Notes under the pieces: generated by a model
The model's database searches: none
What the model saw: only the letters and a program-made list of their open reading frames with translations
What the model was told of the DNA's origin: nothing
NCBI GenBank assembly: GCA_947569365.1
Contig: CANOSM010000016.1
Coordinates: 1-42,758, forward strand
Length of the DNA: 42,758 nt
Source: an uncultured Clostridium sp.
Lineage (GTDB): Bacteria; Bacillota; Clostridia; TANB77; CAG-508
Direction: 5' to 3'
Shown here: piece after piece, positions 34,590-42,678 of the stretch
Position numbering within the stretch: the first letter of the stretch is position 1
How the letters are laid out: each line of letters starts with the position of its first letter
Translations under genes and position numbers: made by a program

Positions 34590-35252
34590 TTAAAGGAGCT
34601 TTACATTCTCCAATTTTATAGTTGGTATTATATTGATATAATTATCTTTAGCAGCCCAAAAAAGATGATTTCCCTCAATTATCCTGTCATTACTATCCGT
34701 TACTAACGGACATGGCACATTCCCATTATATTTCCTTATAAAATCATAAGCTTTTATGTATCCACTATCTTTTTTTCTATTTTTGTTATACTGTAATATT
34801 GGATATATCCAATATATATATTCATTACTAGTCCATTCCTTTGGTAACTTAAATCCTTGTTTGTATCTTATAATTTCATAATCATTATATACCATTTTCA
34901 GAAAATCTATTCTTTTATCTATATCTGATATAGTATATAATTCTTTATAATGCTTAAGACTTAAATCTTTTTTCTTTGTATTACATGTAGGGCATACTGG
35001 AAACAAATTATTTGGTATAGATACCCCACCATAACTTTTCGGATACAGATGATCTATTGTAACTGTTTTCCGAGTTAATTGACAGCCACAATATGCACAT
35101 ACCTTTTTTCCTTTAATAGCATATGTTAAATTATAACATACCTTTCTCCATATACCTGCTATCGCAGGTACATATAACTTATCTCCTTCTACATAACTTC
35201 TGTACCGATTAGATACTGTATACTCAAATTTCTCTGGTAACTCTATATTCAT
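34590..35252 (-). CDS. HNH endonuclease-domain protein with ParB-like C terminus
   Basis: After an N-terminal region of about 45 residues comes an HNH domain with zinc Cys pairs CAYCG (about 53-57) and CPTCN (about 87-91), the catalytic TIDHLYPKSYGG (about 66-77) and the Asn in NNLFPVCPTC. The last 45 residues, CPLVTDSNDRIIEGNHLFWA and AAKDNYINIIPTIKLENV, resemble the DxxxRIIdGhhR-xxA core of ParB/sulfiredoxin-like domains, here with Asn-His in place of the usual Gly-His-His/Asn-His-Arg. The start is moved to 35252 because AGGAGA precedes this ATG by 8 bases; the GTG at 35261 is too close. It is monocistronic and less AT-rich than its neighbours, with signs of a transferred gene. A defence, phage or homing role is possible. 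Confidence 0.75.
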   Translation of the reverse strand: MNIELPEKFEYTVSNRYRSYVEGDKLYVPAIAGIWRKVCYNLTYAIKGKKVCAYCGCQLTRKTVTIDHLYPKSYGGVSIPNNLFPVCPTCNTKKKDLSLKHYKELYTISDIDKRIDFLKMVYNDYEIIRYKQGFKLPKEWTSNEYIYWIYPILQYNKNRKKDSGYIKAYDFIRKYNGNVPCPLVTDSNDRIIEGNHLFWAAKDNYINIIPTIKLENVKLL

Positions 35253-35299
35253 AGTTACCACTCTCCTTTCATATATATATTTTTTTATACTTACATTCT

Positions 35300-35328
35300 A
35301 TATTACCACATTTCTAGGCATTATTCAA
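35300..35328 (-). promoter_or_regulatory. possible promoter of the HNH gene
   Basis: TTGAAT (35328-35323) and TAATAT (35305-35300) on the minus strand, 17-base spacer. Confidence 0.45.
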
Positions 35329-35369
35329 CAAAACTATCTAAATCTCTAGTCTTTTTAAGAATTATTATC

Positions 35370-35398
35370 TTGAATTTTTATATATTTTATAATATACT
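35370..35398 (+). promoter_or_regulatory. promoter of the PAP2 gene
   Basis: TTGAAT (35370-35375) and TATACT (35393-35398) with a 17-base spacer, 30 bases before the start. Confidence 0.65.
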
Positions 35399-35428
35399 TT
35401 TTAATATTTATTTTTATTGGAGGCTTCG

Positions 35429-36022
35429 ATGAATCCATTTGATTTAGCAATATATAATTTTATAAGTAAGGCTTATAACATGCCTTTTACAATGTTTATG
35501 AGAGTAATTTCAAGTTTTTCTTCTATGTTAGTTATAATTACAATATTATTATCTATTTTTTTGCTATTTAGAAATAAAAAAATTTTCTTATACTTTTGCT
35601 CTTTAACATTAATATCTGAATTTCTATGTAGTATAATTAAAAATATTGTAAAAAGACCTAGACCAAGTAACGTTCTACAAATCTCTTTTAATTCAGGATA
35701 TAGTTTTCCTAGCTCACATGTAGTAATTTCAACTTGTTTATATGGTTTTATAATTTATTTAATAAGAAAAAATATTAAAAATAAAAACATAAAAAATATT
35801 TTATCTTTATTATTATCAGTTCTTATTTTATTAATTGGAATAAGTAGGATTTACTTAGGAGTTAATTTCGCAACAGATGTTATTGCTGGATTTACATTTG
35901 GGCTTTTTTTATTATTTATATTTATAAAATTTATATACAAAAAAATTGGAAAAGTCAATTTATCAAATAGTTTAAATAAAAAAGAAAAAAATTTTAGAAA
36001 TAAAAATATATCAAAAGAATAA
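35429..36022 (+). CDS. PAP2-family membrane phosphatase, nucleophile His replaced by Asn
   Basis: A multi-span membrane protein of the type-2 phosphatidic acid phosphatase family; members dephosphorylate undecaprenyl-PP or phosphatidate derivatives on the outer face. Motif 1 is KNIVKRPRP (about 77-85) and motif 2 is FPSSHV (about 98-103). Motif 3 should be SR-x5-H-x3-D, but reads SRIYLGVNFATD: the His that forms the phospho-enzyme is Asn (codon AAT at about 35865-35867). Either the enzyme is inactive, or it acts otherwise. About six helices and a basic C-terminal tail. The start is placed at 35429: GGAGG lies 5 bases before this ATG, while the TTG at 35417 would place the ribosome binding site inside the gene. 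Confidence 0.8.
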   Translation: MNPFDLAIYNFISKAYNMPFTMFMRVISSFSSMLVIITILLSIFLLFRNKKIFLYFCSLTLISEFLCSIIKNIVKRPRPSNVLQISFNSGYSFPSSHVVISTCLYGFIIYLIRKNIKNKNIKNILSLLLSVLILLIGISRIYLGVNFATDVIAGFTFGLFLLFIFIKFIYKKIGKVNLSNSLNKKEKNFRNKNISKE

Positions 36023-36046
36023 AATATAAAAATATTTACTAAATAA

Positions 36047-36098
36047 AAAATGAATAATTAATATATAGCTTTATTCTATATAATTAATTATTCATTTT
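36047..36098. terminator. bidirectional terminator between the PAP2 gene and spoIIQ
   Basis: A long A/T stem (AAAAATGAATAATTAAT and its complement, extended by TATAG/CTATA) around CTTTATT, with T-runs at either end, between convergent genes. Confidence 0.75.
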
Positions 36099-36101
36099 TA
36101 T

Positions 36102-36860
36102 TTAATCTTTCCAATATGTTGTTGGATTTACATTATTTCCATTTAATATCATTTCAAAATGTAAATGTGGTTCATCTGTTACTTCAAAAGCAGCACTACT
36201 TCCTACTGTTCCTATAGTTTGTCCTTTCTTCACAGTTTTTCCTTCTGATATAAACTCTGCTGATAAAAGATTCGAATATACTGTTTCATATCCTGAACCA
36301 TGTTCTATAGTTACAGAAAGTCCATATCTTGGATCATCTTTTATTGATTTTACAGTTCCCGCTTCTGATGCTGCAACAGCACTTCCTTTATCTGCCTTTA
36401 TATCTATTCCATAATGTGTTGTCCATTCTTTTAAAGTTTCTGAATATACTAAATTAGTATCAGCATAGTCTTTAGAAATATCACCTTTAAGTGGTACAGA
36501 AAACTTTAGTTCCTTTTTAACTTCTTTTTTCTTTGTTTCTGTCTTTTCTTTTTTATCTTTAATTACATTTTTGTCTACTGTATTTGCTGGTGCTTGAACA
36601 TTATTAATAACATTACTTTCTGTATTTTCATTTGTCTCATTTATTGTCTTGTCATCACTTGATGTAGTACTTTCTATTACTTCTGTCTCTATATTATTCA
36701 TTCTTTGGGCTGCTATTTTTTCATCTGCTTTTGTTTTATTCTGATATAATGAAAGTACAAATACTAAAGCAACTGCAGATACTAGTAATAATATCCCTGA
36801 AATATATGCTACTTTTTTTAGCTTATTTTCATCTTCTATATAATATCTTTTACCGCTCAA
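36102..36860 (-). CDS. spoIIQ: SpoIIQ-like LytM/M23 forespore engulfment protein
   Basis: A bitopic forespore membrane protein that faces the intermembrane space, pairs with SpoIIIAH to form the feeding channel and helps engulfment. It has a short cytoplasmic N terminus, one membrane helix (about 17-38, VAYISGILLLVSAVALVFVL), an Asn/Thr/Lys-rich linker (about 45-118) and a LytM domain (about 120-252). Zinc motifs are intact: HYGID (H-x3-D) and HLHFE (H-x-H), as in clostridial SpoIIQ and unlike Bacillus, where a metal ligand is lost. It starts at TTG with AAGGAGG 8 bases upstream. It lies 73 bases behind spoIID, a gap that holds a sigma-F type candidate promoter. Confidence 0.85.
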   Translation of the reverse strand: MSGKRYYIEDENKLKKVAYISGILLLVSAVALVFVLSLYQNKTKADEKIAAQRMNNIETEVIESTTSSDDKTINETNENTESNVINNVQAPANTVDKNVIKDKKEKTETKKKEVKKELKFSVPLKGDISKDYADTNLVYSETLKEWTTHYGIDIKADKGSAVAASEAGTVKSIKDDPRYGLSVTIEHGSGYETVYSNLLSAEFISEGKTVKKGQTIGTVGSSAAFEVTDEPHLHFEMILNGNNVNPTTYWKD

Positions 36861-36895
36861 TTTATCTTCCTCCTTATATATTGTAATTCTATTTA

Positions 36896-36925
36896 CAGTA
36901 TTTGCACTTTTCTATTAAATATTCA
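36896..36925 (-). promoter_or_regulatory. possible sigma-F/sigma-G type promoter of spoIIQ
   Basis: On the minus strand TGAATA (36925-36920) and AATACTG (36902-36896) with a 17-base spacer, compared with the sigma-F/G patterns TGHATA and CATACTA (-10 matches 5 of 7). The position, about 30 bases before the ribosome binding site, is right. spoIIQ is a sigma-F gene in Bacillus and Clostridium. Confidence 0.4.
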
Positions 36926-36933
36926 ATTTTTTA

Positions 36934-37950
36934 CTAATTTGCATTTTCTACTTTAACGCCTTTATAATAATGTTTAATTATATCTATATAATTTTTTCCT
37001 GATTTTGCAAGTGTATTACTTCCTGTTTGGCTCATTCCAACTCCATGACCATATCCTATAACTTTAAATTTAATGTTATTTTTTCCAATTTGAACACTAA
37101 ATCTTGCTGACTTTAATGAAAATATCTGTCTTACTTCTACTCCTGTTAATGTTTTGTTTCCTATTTTTATACTTTTTACTCTCTCCCCCTCTGTATAAGA
37201 ATTAATTTTTATACAATTTTTATCTTTCCAATTTATATTAAATTTTTTATATTTACTTTTCATCTTTTTTACAAAATTAGTCTTACTAATAGTTACTTCT
37301 GATGAATATTCATCATAATTATCTTCTCCTGCAGTCTGTACACTTTGAAGATATGGATATCCTTCTCCTCCCCAAACATAAAATGGTCTTTCTGTTGCAC
37401 CTCCACTATTAGAATGAAAAAAAGCATTTATAACTTTTCCTTTATATGTGATTATTTTTCCTTTTGTATCATAAACAGCTTCTTTTATTTTATTCCATTT
37501 TTTATCTTGACCACTTTTCCAGTATTTATATCTATCCTTTTTTGAAATCCAAGCTTGACAACAACCAAAGTCATCACATATATCTGCATTTTTATGCTTT
37601 TTACTTTTTATTTTATATAATGTATATGTTCTTGCAACAACAGCTTGTGCTTTTAATGCTTCTTTTTCAAAAGAAACAGGCATTTCTGCTGAAACAACAT
37701 GGCATACATATTCGTCAAAATTAACTTTCTCAACTTTTCCAGTATCAGTATGTAACAATTTTATCGTTTTATATTTTCCATAGTTATATTTTTCTGTATC
37801 TTTATTATCTACTATTTTCTCTAGAATTGTTTTATTTTCATAATTGTCAGAAATAGTTTCTTCTGTATTATTAAATCTTATCGTACATATTATAGGAATC
37901 AAAAAAAATAACATTATTATACAAATTATATATATTACTATTTTTTTCAT
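36934..37950 (-). CDS. spoIID: SpoIID stage II sporulation peptidoglycan lytic protein
   Basis: A lytic transglycosylase of the DMP engulfment machine (with SpoIIM and SpoIIP), anchored by one N-terminal helix (about 4-24) with its catalytic domain outside. The catalytic Glu lies in VSAEMPVSF, followed by LKAQAVVARTYTLY. The structural zinc site has H and C in KKHKNADIC, then DDFGCCQAW: the pattern is C-x4-C-C where C. difficile SpoIID has C-x4-H-C, so one His ligand is a Cys here. Later motifs FHSNSGG, VWGGEGYPYLQSV and GYGHGVGMSQTGSNTLA are typical. Length 338. It begins one base after the sigF stop, with AAGGAG inside the end of sigF, so it is translationally linked. Confidence 0.9.
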   Translation of the reverse strand: MKKIVIYIICIIMLFFLIPIICTIRFNNTEETISDNYENKTILEKIVDNKDTEKYNYGKYKTIKLLHTDTGKVEKVNFDEYVCHVVSAEMPVSFEKEALKAQAVVARTYTLYKIKSKKHKNADICDDFGCCQAWISKKDRYKYWKSGQDKKWNKIKEAVYDTKGKIITYKGKVINAFFHSNSGGATERPFYVWGGEGYPYLQSVQTAGEDNYDEYSSEVTISKTNFVKKMKSKYKKFNINWKDKNCIKINSYTEGERVKSIKIGNKTLTGVEVRQIFSLKSARFSVQIGKNNIKFKVIGYGHGVGMSQTGSNTLAKSGKNYIDIIKHYYKGVKVENAN

Positions 37951-37951
37951 A

Positions 37952-38656
37952 TTAGCTTATCTCCTTAATATCTCTTTTCATTTTTTCCAATATTTTTCGT
38001 TCTATTCTTGATATTTGTACTTGACTCATTCCATATCTTCTTGCTACTTCTGTTTGAGTATTTTCCTTAAAATATCTCAAAATTATTATTTCTCTTTCCA
38101 TTTCATCTAGATTACTTAATGCATCTTTTAACATTATTCTTTCTATTATATTTTTTTCTGGATTTTCATTTTTATTAATTAATATTCTTTCTTCTTTTTC
38201 TATTTCACTATTTTCAAAACCTGATTCATTAATTGATTCTATATTATTTGATAAGTTTTGTGCTAATATTATATCTTCTTTTTCAACTTTAAGCTCTTTT
38301 TCTATTTCTTCTATTGTTATTTTTTTATTTTGATTTTCGTATTTATTTTCTAATATTTTTATTTTATAATTTAATTCTTTTAAACTTCTACTAACTTTTA
38401 TCATCCCATCATCTCTTAAAAATACTTTTATTTCTCCTATAATGTATGGAACTGCATAAGTAGAAAGTTTAACTCCATAAGATTTATCAAACTTTTTTAT
38501 AGCTTTTATTAATCCAATTGCTCCTATTTGATATAAATCTTCTACTTCATATCCTCTATTTTTAAATCTATTTACAATACTCCAAATTAATCCTGTATTT
38601 TCTGATACTAGTGTTTCGATTTCCTCGTTATTGCAATTTTCTACAATATCACTCAC
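37952..38656 (-). CDS. sigF: RNA polymerase sigma-F, forespore-specific
   Basis: The first compartment-specific sporulation sigma factor. Region 2 (about 20-95) reads NRFKNRGYEVEDLYQIGAIG, KFDKSYGVKLSTYAVPYIIG and EIKVFLRDDGMIKVSR. Region 3 follows, and region 4 with a helix-turn-helix at EVARRYGMSQVQISRIERK. The gene order after spoIIAA and spoIIAB distinguishes it from sigma-G. Length 234. The start is GTG with AAGGAG 7 bases upstream. It is held inactive by SpoIIAB in the predivisional cell and released by unphosphorylated SpoIIAA. It lies 40 bases behind spoIIAB. Confidence 0.93.
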   Translation of the reverse strand: MSDIVENCNNEEIETLVSENTGLIWSIVNRFKNRGYEVEDLYQIGAIGLIKAIKKFDKSYGVKLSTYAVPYIIGEIKVFLRDDGMIKVSRSLKELNYKIKILENKYENQNKKITIEEIEKELKVEKEDIILAQNLSNNIESINESGFENSEIEKEERILINKNENPEKNIIERIMLKDALSNLDEMEREIIILRYFKENTQTEVARRYGMSQVQISRIERKILEKMKRDIKEIS

Positions 38657-38696
38657 TAGCTTTCTCCTTAGTATTAATTTAAATTATTTGAATTAT

Positions 38697-39164
38697 TTAT
38701 GTATTATCATCATCTAATTCATCATTATATGTATTATCTCTGATTATCTTTTTCATAGTTACTTTTGTCCCTAATTCTACTATAGATTCTATCTTAAGTT
38801 CATCCATAAAGTTTTCTACAATAGTAAATCCCATACCTGATCTTTCAAGTTCTGCCTTTGATGTATATAATGGTTTTTTAGCAAGTTCTATATCTTCTAT
38901 TCCTTTTCCTGTATCTGAGATTTCTATTATTATTGAATTATCTTGTATTTTAGAAATTATTTTTATGATTTCATCTGGAGAATCATAAGCATGAATAATA
39001 CAATTAGTAACAATTTCAGAAACTGCTGTTTTAATATCAGATAATTCTTCTATAGTAGGATCTAATTGAGATGCAAAAGCAGCTACAGCAATCCTTGCAA
39101 AAGATTCATTTGATGATTTACTTAAGAATTCTAATTTCATTTCATTATCATACGTTTTTTTCAA
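38697..39164 (-). CDS. spoIIAB: SpoIIAB anti-sigma-F factor and serine kinase
   Basis: A GHKL-type protein kinase that binds sigma-F and phosphorylates SpoIIAA. Bergerat-fold motifs are in place: N box [13 protein letters not shown] (about 47-59), G1 [12 protein letters not shown] (about 82-93) and the ATP lid with [13 protein letters not shown] (about 108-120). Length 155, slightly longer than the Bacillus form because of a charged C-terminal tail ([12 protein letters not shown]). The start is TTG, with AAGGAGG 8 bases before it. It follows spoIIAA by 13 bases. Confidence 0.93.
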   Translation of the reverse strand: MKKTYDNEMKLEFLSKSSNESFARIAVAAFASQLDPTIEELSDIKTAVSEIVTNCIIHAYDSPDEIIKIISKIQDNSIIIEISDTGKGIEDIELAKKPLYTSKAELERSGMGFTIVENFMDELKIESIVELGTKVTMKKIIRDNTYNDELDDDNT

Positions 39165-39177
39165 GTAAATGTCCTCC

Positions 39178-39492
39178 TTATATATTATTAGTAATAGGAA
39201 TAATTTTTAAAACTCCTGTCATTTCAAAAATTCTCTTTATATTCTCTTTTACATTTACCATTTCCATTTTCGCTCCTATCATTGTAGCTGTTTTATATCT
39301 TCCTATTACCATTCCGATTCCGGCACTATCCATGAAGCTAACACTATCAAAATCAAGTATAACTCTTTTAGGATTTCGTCTTTGAATTTCATAATCTGCA
39401 TCCCTCCTTAATTTATCTGCCATATGATGATCTATCTCTTCGTTTATTTCTAATATTAAAAGCTTGTCCTTTTCTTTATAATTTATATTCAT
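39178..39492 (-). CDS. spoIIAA: SpoIIAA anti-anti-sigma factor
   Basis: A STAS-domain protein (104 residues) that frees sigma-F when unphosphorylated. The phosphorylated serine is S56 in [14 protein letters not shown]. The strand [10 protein letters not shown] before it and the helix [14 protein letters not shown] after it are typical. GGGGGAAAG precedes the ATG. It is first in the operon, behind a sigma-H type promoter with Spo0A boxes. Confidence 0.93.
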   Translation of the reverse strand: MNINYKEKDKLLILEINEEIDHHMADKLRRDADYEIQRRNPKRVILDFDSVSFMDSAGIGMVIGRYKTATMIGAKMEMVNVKENIKRIFEMTGVLKIIPITNNI

Positions 39493-39537
39493 ATCTTTCC
39501 CCCTTTTAAATTAGAAATTATATATATTTATATTTTA

Positions 39538-39566
39538 TTATTCTAGTGTACAAGCTATTTTCCTTC
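39538..39566 (-). promoter_or_regulatory. sigma-H type promoter of the spoIIA operon
   Basis: On the minus strand GAAGGAAAA (39566-39558) matches the sigma-H -35 RNAGGAWWW in full. After 11 bases, CTAGAATAA (39546-39538) matches the -10 RNNGAATWW at all but the first position. It lies 46 bases before spoIIAA. Control of this operon by sigma-H and Spo0A is established in Bacillus. Confidence 0.75.
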
Positions 39567-39584
39567 GATGAAAAATTAGAAGTT

Positions 39585-39612
39585 TTGTCGAAATAATAGA
39601 AGTTTTCGACAT
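39585..39612. promoter_or_regulatory. two Spo0A boxes upstream of spoIIAA
   Basis: TTGTCGAA (39585-39592, plus strand) is a perfect 0A box core, and ATGTCGAA (39612-39605, minus strand) differs by one base. They lie 20-45 bases upstream of the sigma-H -35. A weaker CATCGAA overlaps the -35 region. Confidence 0.65.
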
Positions 39613-39662
39613 TTTTTTATACTAATATGAATCTATATGTTTTATCTAAAAATAAAAAATGA

Positions 39663-39684
39663 AGAGTATTTCTTTTAATACTCT
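39663..39684 (-). terminator. terminator of valS
   Basis: AGAGTATT (39663-39670) / AATACTCT (39677-39684) with a 6-base loop and ATTTTTTATTTTTAG behind it on the minus strand, just after the valS stop. Confidence 0.8.
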
Positions 39685-39703
39685 CCGTTTCTTATTGTAT
39701 ATT

Positions 39704-42352
39704 CTATTTTAATTTTTCTAATCTTTCTATTACAGAAGTTAGTTTTTCTTTATAATTTGCAAGCTTATTTTTTTCTTCATTTATTTTTTCTCCTGGAGCT
39801 TTTGAAATAAATCCCTCATTTGAAAGCATTTTTTCTCCTCTTAAAACTTCTGCTTCTAGCTTTTTCTTTTCTGTTTGTAATCTTTCAATTTCTTCTTTTA
39901 TATCTATTAAATCTTCTGATGGGATGTATAACTCTATACCATTATTTAATATTGAAATAACATTATCTGATATATTTTCTTTTCTATCTTTTACTTCTAA
40001 AGAATTTCCATATCCTAATTTTAATAAGAATCCTTCTGAATTTTTAATCTCTCTTTTATATTTTTCACTTACAAATATAAGCTTTGATTTCTTACTTGGA
40101 TGTGTATTCATTGTTGCTCTTATATTTCTGATCTCTGTAATAATATTCTTAAATGTTTCTACTAAGTTTTCTTCTTCTTCAAATATATCTTTATCTGAAT
40201 AATCTGAAAAACTTGATATCATTATGCTTTCATCTACATCATATAATTTTGTATATATTTCTTCTGTTATAAATGGCATAAATGGATGTAATAATTTAAG
40301 TGCGCTTTTTAAAACTCTATTTAAAGTGTATTGTGCACTATGTCTTGATGTATTTTCCTTATCATATAATCTTGGTTTTACAATTTCTATATACCAATCA
40401 CAAAATTCATTCCATATAAATGAATAAATCTTATCTATTGCTATTCCTAAATCATAATTATCTATATTATTTTCTACTTCTTTAGTTAATTTCGCAAGTT
40501 TACTAATTATCCATTTATCTTCAATTCTTAAATCTTTTATATCAATATTGTTTAATTCTTTACTATCTTCTAAGTTCATTAGCACGAATTTAGAAGCATT
40601 CCATAATTTGTTACAGAAGTTAGATGCTTGTTCTAATTTTTCTGGCATATATCTTATATCATTTCCCATTGTAGTACCAGAAAGTACTGAAAATCTTAAG
40701 CTATCTGCACCATACTTTTCAATAACATCTAATGGGTCAACACCATTTCCAAGTGTTTTTGACATTTTTCTTCCTTGACTATCACGAATAATTCCATGTA
40801 TTAGTACATCTTTAAATGGTACTTCATTTGTAAATTCTAGACCTTGTGTCATCATTCTTGATACCCAGAATGTAATTATATCAAATGCAGTAACTAGTAC
40901 ATTAGTTGGATAATATCTTTTATAATCTTCGCTTTCTATATTGGGCCAACCAAGTGTTGAAAATGGCCATAATGCAGAACTAAACCATGTATCTAGTGTA
41001 TCTTCATCTTGAACTAAATTTTCACTTCCACATTTATCACATTTTTCTGGTTTTATTTTTGATACATTTATATGATTACAATCTTTGCAATAGTATGCTG
41101 GAATTCTATGTCCCCACCATAACTGTCTTGAAATACACCAGTCTTGTATATTATCTAACCAGTGAAAATATTGTTTTTCATATCTTTTAGGAACAAATTT
41201 GGTTTCATCATTTCTAACTGCATCTGCTGCTCTTTTTGCTAAGTCTTTCATTTTTACAAACCACTGCGTAGATATTTTAGGTTCTATTGTATTTTTACAT
41301 CTTTCACACTTTGCAACATTATGAGTATATTCTTCTGTCTTTACTAAAGCTCCTATTTCTTTTAGTTTTTCTACTATTTTAATTCTTGCATCTAGAAGTT
41401 CCATTCCTTTATATTCTGGAACTAAATCACCCATTTTGAAGTCTTCATCAAAAACAGATATAATCTCTAAATTATGTCTTAATCCTGCCTCATAATCATT
41501 AATATCATGTGCAGGTGTTAATTTAACACATCCTGTTCCAAATTCTTTTTCTACAAATTCATCTGCGATTATTTGAATTTCTTTATTCATTATTGGCAAA
41601 ATACAAGTTTTTCCAACTAAATCTTTATATCGCTCATCATCTGGATGAACAGCTACAGCAGTATCTCCTAACATTGTTTCTGGTCTTGTTGTTGCAACTA
41701 CTATGTATTTATTGTCTTCACCTTTAATTTTATATCTAATATGCCATAAATGAGATTGTTCTTCTTTATATTCAACTTCTGCATCTGAGATTGATGTATT
41801 ACAACTTGTGCACCAATTAACCATTCTTTTTCCTTTATATATTAGTCCTTTTTCATACAACTTAACGAATTGTTCAAGAACTGCATCTGACATTCCTTCA
41901 TCTAATGTAAATCTGTTTCTTTCCCAATCACAAGAACATCCAAGTTTTCTTTGTTGCTCTTGAATAATTCCACCATATTTATGTGTCCAATTCCAAGCTT
42001 CTTCTAAAAACTTTTCTCTTCCAAGTTCGTATTTTGTTTTTCCTTCATCTTTTAATTTTTGAACAACTTTCATTTCTGTTGATATAGAAGCATGATCTGT
42101 TCCAGGAAGCCATAATACATCGTATCCTCTCATTCTTTTATATCTTATTAAAATATCTTGTATTGTATCATCTAATGCATGACCCATATGTAGTTTTCCT
42201 GTTACATTTGGTGGTGGCATCATTATACAATATGGCTCTTTATTTTTATCAATTGTAGCTTTAAAATATCCCTTTTTCTCCCATTCCTTATATAGTCTGT
42301 CCTCGAAATCTTTTGGATTGAATTTGTCTTTTAACTTATGTTTATTTTCCAT
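39704..42352 (-). CDS. valS: valyl-tRNA synthetase
   Basis: A class Ia synthetase that charges tRNA-Val and edits misactivated threonine. The HIGH motif is in PPPNVTGKLHMGHAL (about 47-61). The CP1 editing domain (about 195-345) includes TTRPETMLGDTAVAVHPDD, and Cys-rich insertions CERCKNTIE and CKDCNHIN / CDKCGSENL may bind zinc. The KMSKS motif is DSQGRKMSKTLGNGVDP (about 535), followed by the anticodon-binding domain (about 610-760) and the C-terminal coiled-coil arm (about 815-882). Length 882 is normal. AAGGAGG-like TAAGGAGG precedes the ATG. Expression is controlled by the T-box leader directly upstream. Confidence 0.96.
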   Translation of the reverse strand: MENKHKLKDKFNPKDFEDRLYKEWEKKGYFKATIDKNKEPYCIMMPPPNVTGKLHMGHALDDTIQDILIRYKRMRGYDVLWLPGTDHASISTEMKVVQKLKDEGKTKYELGREKFLEEAWNWTHKYGGIIQEQQRKLGCSCDWERNRFTLDEGMSDAVLEQFVKLYEKGLIYKGKRMVNWCTSCNTSISDAEVEYKEEQSHLWHIRYKIKGEDNKYIVVATTRPETMLGDTAVAVHPDDERYKDLVGKTCILPIMNKEIQIIADEFVEKEFGTGCVKLTPAHDINDYEAGLRHNLEIISVFDEDFKMGDLVPEYKGMELLDARIKIVEKLKEIGALVKTEEYTHNVAKCERCKNTIEPKISTQWFVKMKDLAKRAADAVRNDETKFVPKRYEKQYFHWLDNIQDWCISRQLWWGHRIPAYYCKDCNHINVSKIKPEKCDKCGSENLVQDEDTLDTWFSSALWPFSTLGWPNIESEDYKRYYPTNVLVTAFDIITFWVSRMMTQGLEFTNEVPFKDVLIHGIIRDSQGRKMSKTLGNGVDPLDVIEKYGADSLRFSVLSGTTMGNDIRYMPEKLEQASNFCNKLWNASKFVLMNLEDSKELNNIDIKDLRIEDKWIISKLAKLTKEVENNIDNYDLGIAIDKIYSFIWNEFCDWYIEIVKPRLYDKENTSRHSAQYTLNRVLKSALKLLHPFMPFITEEIYTKLYDVDESIMISSFSDYSDKDIFEEEENLVETFKNIITEIRNIRATMNTHPSKKSKLIFVSEKYKREIKNSEGFLLKLGYGNSLEVKDRKENISDNVISILNNGIELYIPSEDLIDIKEEIERLQTEKKKLEAEVLRGEKMLSNEGFISKAPGEKINEEKNKLANYKEKLTSVIERLEKLK

Positions 42353-42383
42353 AAAATCCTCCTTAAAAATTATTTTTATAAAA

Positions 42384-42640
42384 CAAAAAAACGTCCTTAT
42401 AATAAGGGCGTTCTAATTTCGCGGTACCACCTTAATTTATATAATTTATAATACTTTTTACAAATTATATATCTTAATTAGAATTTAACGTTTCTTAGAC
42501 GGATATATTTACTTTATTTTCAATATATCAGCTCCAAAGCTACTTCAATTTATCTTTTCTACAAGAAGCTTCCAGCGTAATCACTTCTATTCTCTATTAG
42601 ATAGTTTTAAATTTACTACTCTTTTTCATTGCTTTTATTT
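42384..42640 (-). promoter_or_regulatory. T-box leader (tRNA-Val sensing) of valS
   Basis: The minus-strand leader carries the T-box AAGGTGGTACCGCG (42433-42420), which pairs with the uncharged tRNA acceptor end, followed by a terminator AACGCCCTTAT / ATAAGGACGTT with a run of T (about 42412-42384). Upstream, AGAGAA, the GCTGGAAGC-like distal part and CTTTGGAGCTG belong to Stem I. A GTA triplet at 42543-42541, just before CTTTGGAGCTG, is the candidate valine specifier, but I have not folded the RNA. Uncharged tRNA-Val would favour the antiterminator and so valS expression. Confidence 0.9.
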
Positions 42641-42649
42641 ATATAAGTA

Positions 42650-42678
42650 TTTATACCATATTTATAATATATTGTCAA
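42650..42678 (-). promoter_or_regulatory. promoter of the valS T-box transcript
   Basis: TTGACA (42678-42673) and TATAAA (42655-42650) on the minus strand with a 17-base spacer, just upstream of the T-box Stem I. Nothing further is seen between it and the end of the window. Confidence 0.75.
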
